Origin: Trichobilharzia szidati
Taxonomy: Eukaryota > Platyhelminthes > Trematoda > Strigeidida > Schistosomatidae
Direction of reading: 5' to 3'
Length of the DNA: 64,000 nt
Assembly (NCBI GenBank): GCA_944472155.2
Contig: OX235271.1
Location: 79,220,256-79,284,255 of the forward strand
Shown here one piece after another: positions 33,701 through 45,700 of the stretch. Both the position numbers and the translations under genes were made by a program. Under the pieces are notes generated by a model, which had not been told where the DNA came from, ran no database searches, and worked only from the letters and a program-made list of their open reading frames with translations. The stretch's first letter is position 1, and each line of letters starts with the position of its first letter.

Positions 33701-36700
33701 AGCCACTTTGTAATCCAATTTGAAGCCAATCAAATCCCTACAAACAAACATTTGGCAATAATTATATTTACTTTATAATAAAAAGATGTTCCCCTTGGTC
33801 CTGTATGTATGTCTAATTCCTAACTGATTATTTCTTTGGGAATTAAGCCTATCTAACGCAGTTTGTACAGTCAACATAATTATCGGAACACCACATATTA
33901 TTTCGCTACCTAACCATTTACTTCAAATGAACTGTCGTCAAGATTTGACAGAATAGTTCTAAAATATTTGGGCGCCGAGTGAGAAGTAGACATTTGTAAA
34001 AAATTATATCTGTAAAATCTCAGCGAGATTGAAATGAGTAATTCCAACGTTTCGTTCAACAATCTGGTCCGGACTTCTTCAGGGAAATTAATCGAAATTA
34101 ACATAACAGAGGTTTATATATAAAAGGAACATCACTTGTTTTTGAAAACTTTGTCCAATCATGAATCATTCAACAAGTATCAACAAGTATAATAAACAAA
34201 ATTTTATGAGCTGTGATCAAAATTTGACCTCCGACTTACAAATACTGGTCTACCTTTGTTAAACACTTTAAACAGAGTGTGCATGTGTGTGTGGGTAAAC
34301 AGTTGTAAAACATTTCTTAACCTCACCATAAGAAGATATGGACAGTCGAGAATTTTGACCAAGTATTAATAATTAGTGTGCGTCGGTGGGATAGCGGTTA
34401 GGACGCTCGCCGACTATGAACATTTACTCTTTTAGATATAGCACGTAAGGAAGTGCACAGTAATGTAGCATCAATTGATCCAACAACCTGACTATCTACC
34501 TATTCAGGTAGCTTCTAGTGGGACGTCATGTCCAGTAGGGTGCGGCAGGTCGGGTGTGAGGACAAATACTTGCCAAAGACATTGACTAGCGGTCGCCCTA
34601 TGTCATGAATTGACAGAGGTTGTAATTCATGGGCCATTGGATCGGGTCACAGTGGCTTAATGGTCTACGAGCTCGCTAGCCTTGTAACCAGAAGGTCCTG
34701 GGTTCGAACCCCCGTGATGGGCACGCACTGATCAAGAATCCCAAACTAGGACGATGGAAACAGCTGTCCAGTACTCCCTGCAGGTTTTCCAATGGTTCTC
34801 TAACCGAAGTCAGTTCATGATGAAATCCTGTAACCAACCTGACTACACATCTGACTGGTAGACTTTACACTATATAGGACCAGTTCACTATAATGTTTGC
34901 AATCCACCGATCCTCTTTGACTCAACACATATAGTGTTTTTCACTGTTAAATATACTATGACATCACTGTAACAGTGAATGACTCTGAAGGACTTACACT
35001 TTTCATGTTTTCACCAGATACAATTGACTGAGACTCAGAAAGTTAATTATTTGTGAACAGGATCCAAAACGTCACATTGTTAAAGACCTTTCACAAGATT
35101 TAAATGTTTCTAGTCCTATAAATTAACCTGAATCACTAGTCCAACTTCCTCTTACTCGTTGATCTCTAATGCTTAGTCTTCCATCAGTGAAAGAAATACC
35201 ACAGTCTTAACATATTCTAATTAAGAAGTTCAGTGATATGAGAAAGCAAAACTACAGTCAGCAAGCAAATAATTTCAGTTTAATCAAACTCATTATAATT
35301 ATTACCTCAGCCAAATTGACTTCTGGAAAGGATGTTGCAAACTGGCCAATCAATTGTGGTGTAAACCATGCTTTAGAATGAGGTGCCAATACATACATAT
35401 TATTGGCTACAATTGGATATACAATTAATGCATGACCACGATATATTAACCATAAGGCTAAATTTAAACAATGCGTTTGTGAATGAATTCTCTCAGCTAT
35501 ATTACACAGACTAACTGTTGGTGATAATTCATTTATGAAGCTAAATTTTAAGGGAAATACAAAAAGAACAACAACAATAAAATGGATAAATACAAGTACT
35601 ATTTGAAGAAAATTATAACAATAGTCAGTAATACGAATAACTCTTTAACTATTCATCATTATTTTATTATTCCCTTGGGTCCCGAGTGGAACATAGGGCG
35701 CTTCAACAACACATCTCCACTTTCTTCTATTTCCTGCTGACCTCTTCAGCTGGGTCGACGATTGCACATAATCTCTCATCTCCTCGTCCTCTTCGTAAGA
35801 TCTCCTCCATGTCACCCTCGGACGAACCACTCGTCGCAAATGGAATGCGAATTTCATTCTCTCCGGGACTCGTCAACCAGATGTATCTTTATTCCCAGTG
35901 AATGAGAGTGTTCCCACTGAGGCTCGAACCCTGCACCCAAAATTTCACACTCCAAAGCATTATCCGCCAGGTCACAAGAGTCACCTTTTGTGCAGCAGTT
36001 ACCAGTTATTTTAAAATTACTTGCATTTCCTGTTCATTGATCATGTTGCACAGAAATGTTAGATGTCTGCTGACATGTCAGCTCCTGGTATGTTATGGGC
36101 CAAGTTAAACTTTAAGCACCATTAACAACTGCCAATGGAGTGCGACCGCACTAATGACCTTGAAACGCTCACTGAGCAAGTTAGTGAAACCTGGCAAATA
36201 ATGTTGTCATCATCAATAAAATATGCTCATCGAAGTGCTATGCTATTAAATGGGATATCTGGTAAGTTACGGCTTAGGTTTGGGAAAGATTAAGTTACAC
36301 TTTAAGCCAAGGACAAGTTAGGGTTAGGTTAACCTAATAAAGGCGACATTAGGGTTAGGTTCAGGAATGATTAGGGTTATTGTTAAGGTTAGAAGACCTA
36401 AATAATTACATGCATAGAATATGGTTAAATTACTCTGTTGATATAAGAATAGAACTTGTGCACCGTAGTAGAGTATAATTCCATTGTGGGTAAATTTATT
36501 TTGATAAAGTCCCAGAGTGTTATCCAGTAATAATTACTGATGACGTTTTGAGCACAATTTATTGCTCAGTAAATATTACTTTTACACTATGAGGCTTTAT
36601 CAAAATAAATTTTACCCACAATGGAATTATACTCTGTTGTGATACTCCAACCTAAAACTGAGAGCTTTTTTTATCACATGTGAGAGCCAGGTATCCTCTG

Positions 36701-39700
36701 TAACACATTTCTACAGTGTTTATGCATTATTTCATAAATATGTGTATTCCATACACAAAAATACCTCCTTCACGTGATTGGTGCGTTCGAGGTCATTCAC
36801 TGATTGGTGGTAGTTAGTGGTGCTTAAAGTTTAACTTTGCCATGTTATGGAAGCCTAGACGATGTCTAAACAGTAACGTGAAGTTATTTTGGTTGATAGT
36901 GATTAGAGATGGCATTCTGAACTCTACTGCATTTCAGTTCAACATAATCGATGCGAATACAAATTAACCTAAAAACAAATAAGACTGCTGAAATAGTTAT
37001 CCGAAATTACTACTACAGATTACAAATAAATAAACAAATATAAGTCACATTCATCTGGGACCAGAATGCTTCTAATCATGGAATTTTCAACAAAAGTAAC
37101 CGTAGAACAACAAAGAAGTTACAACTACTCACATCACTAGCAACCTGAGTATTAGTTACACAATCGATATTAAAAATAAAAAACCCCAAATCTTTTAAAC
37201 AGTGTGTCACAAAACGAAAGCCTAACCAATCGTAAGAATTAATTATTAACTTTTACGTGTCCATCCGTTGATCAAAAAACCTCCAAGAACGATGTTAATG
37301 CAATCCTTTTATTGTAATTAGTGAAATAATATATTGATCTTGTTTGCCGGTGGTTAGCAGCGGCACTATCAAAACATCCTGTCGGGTAGTCTATGTGTCA
37401 ACAGAAAACTGAATTAGAAGTACACACACACAAACAATCTCTACAACTTTATTCAACAAAAAGCAAAGTTTGTCTGAATCATCCCACTGTATTTACCAAT
37501 TTGAATGTATGTGTGGACACACATACAGAAACAAATAGAATCTTCAGAACCCATTAATGGTGAGAACAGGAGACCTAGCTCTTCTATTGCGAAACATATT
37601 ATAGAGACAGGATATAAAATTGATGTTAACAGATCTTTTAAACCTATCTATAAAACGTGTTTGGGGCGTATCCTAAAGTTTGTGGAAGCCCTAGCTGGCA
37701 ATTAGAAAGTTTAAGCCACCTTTATGCGTTCAAAAACAATTCGTCATCACATTAAACCTTCCTTGGTAAATTTTGTTTTGATACCATAGCAGATGTACTA
37801 TTACCTCTGCTATTTGGTTTAGTGGTCTTCATTGTTATTTTGACCTTCAATATGTCCTTTTAACTTGACCTAAGTCTATTTTCTCACCTCTTAACTCTTT
37901 ATTAATTTCATATATATTCCTATGACAAGTTCATGTGTGTGATCAGATTGTTCGAAATGTGTTGCGCAAATACATTACACGATTCAGACAAATTACGTCT
38001 TCTTATTGCTTTACCTAAATTCATAAAAGGAACTAATGTTTTTAAAAAAGGCAAAGTGTCAGTTTGTAGGGATTTTACTGGTCTTAAGTTGTGACTAGTT
38101 GGTTTCACCAAATCAGGGGTGAGGACAAACACTCTCTGATAATACCGACTGGTGATGGCTGTAAAACTAGCCAATTGATACAGCTTAGAATCCATGGGTC
38201 ATTGGATTCAGCCCCAGTGATTGGATGATCAGCGAGCTCATCTCGTAACCTGAAGGTCCTAGGTTCAATCCCCGGTGGGTGAGTAATTCTGAAGAGTCCC
38301 AAACTAGGACAAAACAGCTGATCAAACTCGAAATCTCAAGATTGTTGATTAGTTCAACGGGATTTATCAGAATTCGGCGAACAAGTCTGCAGATAAAGGA
38401 ATAAAACCATGACAGATAAGAAAGGAATGAAGAATAAACTGAATATCTTGACAAAAGATAATTAGTATTTCAGTGACTAGTATAAATAATAAGCTAAAAG
38501 ATCGATAAACGAATGTAAACTGTTCTAATCTATTCAGTTACACTCAGACCGAAACATTACCGTGTCACTCCCAGTGGCTATTTACGGTGATATAAGGAGT
38601 ATTCATAAAACCAATGTATAACTGATGATAAATTAAAGTTGTATGTTCTACATTAACTTTATGAGTAATCTGCATATCAGTAGTACATAACAGTGAAATA
38701 AAAACTATTTTTTATAAAAGAAGATTAATTGATCTTAAATTAAATATCATTAATCACTGAGATGATTTTCTGATCCTTCATACACCTATTTCCCTTTGTG
38801 AATTTGAATAAAGTAAAAACAGCGGTTTGTGCTGAATATTTTATTTGACTAAGTAATCTCTGGCTTTGATTTCCTCCCCTTTTGATATAATGTAATTTGC
38901 TTGTCTTTTTTTTCTGTGATGTGAGTTGAACTCATCACATTGTTACTCAGCCTATTGGTTACTCATTATCTTATTCACCTGTCTTGTTTTGTTTATACTT
39001 GAACCCTCTATGTATAAATTATATACGTGAAATTTCTAAGCACTGCTTATTAACTCTGGAGTCCCCAGTTAACTGACCTCATGTCACCTACCCGGTAGTT
39101 GTCACAGCTGCAGTAGATCATGGAGAGAGATTCGAACCCGGCAATGTATAAATCGCGTCTGTGGTTCAGTGGTAGGGCATTGGCCAACCATTCACATGGT
39201 CCGGGGCTCGAGTCCCGGCAGGCGTACTCCTTTAACTGCCTTAGCTAGACAAGGAGGAAAGGTTGGGCGTGAGGCTAGCTACCCTACCCCGTAAAAACAC
39301 CACTGCTACTGAAACTTCAAAGCTAAAGCTTGCAGCCCTTTGTTCCACTGGGAACGTAAAGGAATAAAAGAAAAAGATGTGACCTTTGCAAGTACGTTAA
39401 AATTGCTCTGTACGTGAACTTAATTAATTTCTTTAGGCTGTAGGCAGCTGATGAGAAAGTTGACGAAATAAACGACGCTGTTATATTGTTCTGTACAAAC
39501 CGTTGTTTTTTTGCCTTGTTCAGATTTTCTGATATTGAAATCATGCACGTGATCTACTACTTAATTCACGTAATTTCATTCATAAACGATCTTCTTTATC
39601 TGATTTAAGCAGGTTGAAAATTGAGAAAAGAATTAAAATTTAAAAATCAAAACCAGCCTTCACTAAAACAAAGATACATGAATAACAAGGCACTAATAAC

Positions 39701-42700
39701 AAATGGAGTGGAATGGGCCTACGCGGGATACCTTCCTTGCATAACTTTGCTAGCCGTCAGATATAAGACAGACGAGTCTCTCTGGGTTTCAGTTCATTAG
39801 GCGATCTTTAACAACTTGTGACTCGCTTTCCAGCTGAATTATTCAGATGATTTTGATAGTTATCACTTCTAAATTTTAGAGAATTTTGTAAAAACGAGTT
39901 TATCTTAACAGTGTAGTCCACCACCTTATTCATTATTACAACACTCGGTTGTGTTATTGCTGTTTGATCATTGCCTTAAGCACGATTCAGCGTTTCCTGG
40001 TGTTCTTCCGATAACAACCTCGATTGTGCAGTTAGTAGTGATATAAGATATTGATTAAGCATGTCAATTAATTCAGTTTTCAACCCTAATCTACCTGCTC
40101 CATGAGTTGTCACTGCTTTGTTGAAACACACGTTTAACTTATAAATAACTAGAAAACTAGAACTATAAAGAATTCCTTTCTAAATAAATGGGTGTATAAA
40201 GTAACATAACAACTAATTTATATTATAAAAGTAAAACCTAAAAATTTTCTTTTTTTTTCAAACAATATTTACTTTGATTTCAAAGTGAAAAATAATTTCA
40301 CCTCAAAATGTGTATGTGTGTGTTTGGGTGAGAGAATTTCTGAGACACGCAATGTAAGAATAAAATCAGTAAAAAGCATTCAAGAGTTTGAAAAAAACAA
40401 CTTTCCTCGAAAAATCAAAATTAGTAATATAAAAATGCCAAGTTGTAGGCAATTGTCAACTTTTATTACATCAGACCCAAGATATTTCATCCGAAGATAG
40501 ACATAAACGGAGTATGAAATTATTTATTGATTTATAGTAACTTGTTTGGTGGTGGCTAGTTGTAGAATATAAGATGCATATACTTCGTTCTATTTAGGAC
40601 TCATCAGCAGGGCGTACTAGCTCATCAGTGAGTGAGGGTGTTTCCAACCCAGGTACCCATCGTTTCAAACACCTAAGCGTTGAGTACAAGTTAAAAATTG
40701 ATACATATTCTCTGAATGTAAATGGTTTAAGAATCGTATATGAAACAAATGACGTAGGAAACCTCTCAAAAAAGAAAAAATAATTACCAAAGTTATTCTC
40801 AGGTTTGATGATAAACCAAATCTAGTTAGAAAACCACTGAAAATCATGGAGTGCTGAAGAGTTGCCTCTTCCTAGTTCTGGAATCTTCAACAGTATGCAT
40901 CTAGGACCCCTCCCCACACCAGGAATCGGACTTAGGACCTTCAGATTACAAGCAAGGGCTCATCGACTATTCAGTCAATGAGGTGCAATCCAATGACACC
41001 TTGAATTTTAACGTTTGTTAATTAGTAATACATAATGCCATCAGCAGTCAGTGTTGTCGACAGTTATTTGTCCTCACACCGAATATTGTAGACCGCACTA
41101 GTTACGAATTCTCAATGAAACTACAGGCGACTTCATGCTGTAGTCAGTTACTAGTGTGCATTAGACTAATTTTCAAATGTTGGTTTGCAGGGATTTAATT
41201 GATTCAGAGTTTGATCACGATGTAGTGAATCGATCAGACAAGTTAGAAGGTGCTTCACGCAGATTTTGCCATTAACCATCCCTGTGCATAATATGAGTTT
41301 ATGAAGTAAGCCTAATCATCGGCTTCCTCGACGGGCAATGTTAGCTGATATAGGGTCAGGCTGGAAAAGAGCTAGCGGCGGTCAAACGAAAACATGGCAC
41401 CAGTCAATGAAATGCACAACAGTTAGTCTAAGTCACGTAGGAAGGTGTAGACTTCCTGGTTGGGGTCCTCGGGACGGTAAAAACCAATGAAGGCTGGAGA
41501 CAATCGGTGATGTGGCTCAAAATCGTTCTCAATGGCTGGCGCAGATGCATCCACTCCTTGGGACTTATGATTTCCAATGAAACTGTTTTGTTCTCCGTTA
41601 TTACTATTCCTTTGTCTCACACCTGTGTTTACTGCCTCTATTATGCATTCCTCCTACTTTCTTCTCTTGCTTTGTGTGCTACATGGAGTGTGGCGAATTG
41701 AACTGCCGCACATATGTGCAAAGTTCTATGTCGAAAACAGACAGACAGACAGAAGACAGCAAAATATCTTAGGATATATATAGTTTACTGTAGATCTGAG
41801 TCGTATGAGCCAGTGAAAACTCATCCCGTCTTTTGGAATATCACAACTGATAGACTATATAAGTGACATAGTTAAAAATTAATCCCAATATGCTGAAGAA
41901 AAGATTCTTAAAAAGGTGTTGGGCGAGTCTAACTAGTGCACTACTAATACTACTACTACTACTAAAGCAACAGGCTTTATTTATCATCTTCCCTAGTCAA
42001 CATTAATCAATGCACTATAGACAGTTATTTTTAGACCACATTTAGCCATTAATCCTAGGCAGATTTAAACATCTAATTATAATATTAAAAAGTTAGTGAA
42101 CGTGATATACATATTTTCAGATAATTAAGTGTTTTACGAATCCTTTTCTTTTTTGCCCCCCCCCCTCTCTCTCTTCCTCATTTATTTCAAAGGCGTCGAA
42201 TGTATCAACCACTTCTAGATTAGGGCTCCATTACTGACTACTCTCACTTGAAGAGAATACATCAATACGACTGACAAAGGTAAAAATAACAAAAAGCTAA
42301 CTTTATCCAGAGGAGAAGAAAAAAGAATTAATACGCCTTCATCGCTAAAGCAGAATATATACATATTCGCATATGTACAATGCCCGATTGGCAAAACTTC
42401 AAGATTGTTCATTCTGTCCTCTTTTTGTAGCAGAAATTAGCTTGCGTGTTGATAGACAGATGAATGGATAGATAGATAGATAGATGCATAGCTTGTGAGA
42501 ATATTATGAAAGGGAAGATAAAAAGAAAGACTATCCAAATCAAGGCAAAAAGAAGTTTCATCAGTTAACCAAGTGTAACCACCCTATTTCACACAAGAAA
42601 GTAAAAACGCAAAGTAGTGGCAAGAGGGGATTGACAGATAAATGTAAGCGCGAAAAAAGAAAACGAACACATACACAAACAAACAGACAAGAAGATGGAT

Positions 42701-45700
42701 GAACAAGTGAACACATCCATTTGTGAATGTATATAAAGGCATTAAGATTAGCTGTGAAAAAATGACTTTACTACTTTTCAGCAGTCAGAGGAAATTTCTT
42801 GAACAGTCACATTAACACTCTTGAATATATACAACAACAAAACAACATGTCTAACTATTATGACAACATAACTGTCAATATCACTGGTACACAACACAAT
42901 TTCTGTTTGAAATATTATCTACCAAATATATTTGTTGCAATATTTGGATTTATTACCCTCATATTTGGTAGTTTCGGTAGTCTGTTAACCTGGATTTATT
43001 TATTCATGTTTCGTAAATCGTCTAAAACAGTGTGTATTAGTACAACTAAAAGTACAGCCACTCGAACTGGTGGTACAACAAGAACTGCTACAATCAAAAC
43101 TGTTACAACAAGAACTGATGCACCGAGTAATAATACAAGTGCTTCAAGTGCTGGTGGTAGTGATATTCAACCGAAACAAGGAAATCTACGTGCATCAACA
43201 CAATTGCTAATGGCTAGTTTAGCATTTGTTGATTTTCTTGGTCAAAATATCAGTTGTCTACGTTATACAATTTTAGCCTTGAAACAATATGATTTAAGAT
43301 TATTTTATACAGATATATTTTGTCGTTTACAATTGTTCGCTGAATATTGTTGTCAAGATGCATCAGCTTGGTATATGTGTATATTGACGGGTGAACGATT
43401 TTGGTTAATGGCTAGACCAACATCAGCTTATAGTATGAATAAACGTGAGATAAAACCGCCAGCATTCACGCTGATGATAGTCACTTTAACTATAATTGGT
43501 AAAAATGCAGTCCTGTTGGCTAGTAGTCAAGATGTATGCAGTGAAGGTTATACAGATAAAACATTTTTTCTAATTGATTTAGTCTATAAATGTATTATTC
43601 CATTTTTAATACTTGTAACTACAAGTACTGGTAATCTAATAATAATGCAACGTCAATTGATAAAAATGCACTCTGATCATATGTCAATAGGTAAGGGTTT
43701 ATCAATTATAACAATGAGTCGTAAAAATAAGGCAAAATTACCACCGACAGCAGCTGCAATGTGGGAGGTAGTATTCGCCTGTCGTATGATGGTTGTATCA
43801 AGTATTGTTTTCATTATTGGTGCATTACCTATGAATTTGTTTAAATTAGCAAATTCTAATTTTAAAAATGTACTCACTGCACGTGATATCTGTTCAGTTA
43901 CTGATATTGTTTATAATACAATTAATATATTATTTTGGACATGTGTTGGTCTACGATTTTATTTATACATGTTCAGTTCACCAAGAGTACGTCATGATAT
44001 GTTTTTAATCGGTCGTATGACATTAGTTAAGATTAATATTTTGGCACCTTTAAGAAGAATTTCAACAGGATCAAAACCCAGTCAGAGTAGATCAGTCAAC
44101 GATACAAATCGCAGTCAAGGTCCAAGTAAAAATTGATGTGTGTAACAAGTAAAAAAAGAAAAAACAACCCATGAAAATACGAACTAACTATTCAAATATT
44201 TACATAAAATAAAGAATTTTATCAAGCACTGACCGAATTCAATTTTAGCGGTTACATGAAATATTAAATGTTCAATAGTTGATTTGCTTTTTTTTTCAAA
44301 TGCATAAAATACTTTACTTCTGTTTGCACTTTAACAAACTTTAAAAACTTCAGTAATAATTGAACTGCAACAAGACATATGGAATGAAAAATGACGAATT
44401 AAACTGCATATTACTTTTTAATTTTATCATTCTTATTCATCTACATGTTAGAATACTGTCATCATTATAATGTATTATATTTAAGTATTCTGCGTTTAAC
44501 ACTGAAAGTTTATTCTTTTGATTTTCGTGTATATTCAGCATTTTTTTTTTGAAGATTGCGTATGCGTCCCATAGCAGTGAGCAATGGCAAATGATTGAGG
44601 TTCTCTGGATATGATAGTAACACACAGAAACCTTTCCTCTTAAATTCTACGACTATACTGTGGAGAAGAATAGTTTAAAGTAAACAGATGTATTTGCCTA
44701 CAGCATATATATATATATATGTTATCCTGAAATAGAGATTACAGCGTGTTCATGTGTTACAAAGATAAGTCATTCTCTGTAACAGTAAGGAATTTCAACA
44801 AAAACAATAAGAATTTCATACATTTATTCCCCTTAGTGAATTTGAATAAAGCAAGAACAACAGTCTTTCAAGAATTAAAATGGTACCATCATTCATTTCG
44901 TTGGCTTCTCATCAGCTGCTTACAGGCCAAAGTCATTATTAAGTATATCTACAGAAACAATTTTAACATACTTGCACAGAGTTCATTTTTAAACAAAAAT
45001 CAATCAATATATGCATACAGTAATATATATATATATAATATTTAACACTATTCCGAACAATAATGATCATACACAATGGAAACTTTCAACATTACGTAAT
45101 CAGTTGAAAAAGAGGTGAAAATATCCAGTTACCAGGGCAAAGAAAGACTGATAACTGTTTCTTTCTGAACGCATAAATCAGGTTTCAGGCGTTTGATGGA
45201 AATGGCTTCAGCAAACTTGAGTAGAATTGACCTTTTTTGCCTATTGATAATTTTGCGATGTCCACCTCATGACCCATGTCAAGGAAATGCCTGGCGATGG
45301 CACTGTTTAAAGCAAGTATGTTAAAATTGTTTCTGTAAATATACTTAATAATGACTTTGGCCTGTAAGCAGCTGATGAGAAGCCAACGAAATAAGCAATG
45401 ATGGTACCATTTTATTCTGCAAAACTGGTGTTCTTGCTTCATACAATCAGAATTATTCTGTGATGATTTTATTTTTTGCAAGTTTGATCACGGGAGTGAG
45501 GGAAAATACTCGCTGATAACACCGACTGGTGGTTGTGGTAAAGTTCACGAATTGGTAGAAGCTGGAACTCATAGACCATTGAATCAAGTCCCAGTGGCTG
45601 AATAGTTTACGAGCTTACCTTTAAAACCGAGCGGTCATGGTTAAGAATCCCCATAGATGTGTACTGATGAGGAGTCCTAAACTAGGACGAAACAGCTGTC

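Larger units (their letters stand above)
36099..36841. mobile_element. 743-bp TIR element (MITE-like) with 8-9 bp TSD
   Basis: ATGTTATGG occurs in direct orientation at 36090-36098 and 36842-36850. Inside it, the left end GGCCAAGTTAAACTTTAAGC ACC and the reverse complement of the right end GGCAAAGTTAAACTTTAAGC ACC match over about 35-40 bp. There is no coding capacity. The interior holds TTAGGG-like repeats (36240-36400) and a PLE-type foldback (36455-36650). An 8-9 bp duplication fits Merlin, Mutator or hAT superfamilies; the TIR sequence alone does not let me choose. Confidence 0.75.
44825..45480. mobile_element. PLE foldback carrying an endonuclease end
   Basis: 44878-44982 (TGGTACCATCATTCATTTCG ... 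AACATACTTGC) is repeated in reverse complement at about 45308-45415. The spacer holds, on the minus strand at 45125-45300, SAIARHFLDMGHEVDIAKL and LKFAEAISIKRLKPDLCVQK ... LSLPW-stop, the intact C-terminal end of a PLE GIY-YIG protein. Both arms contain the hammerhead core words. It lies downstream of the GPCR within the same NPRL3 intron. Confidence 0.8.

Noticed and set aside
42799..42846. Longer N-terminus for the GPCR
   Set aside because: The frame is open but has no ATG before 42847; it would need a TTG start, which is not expected in an animal nuclear gene.
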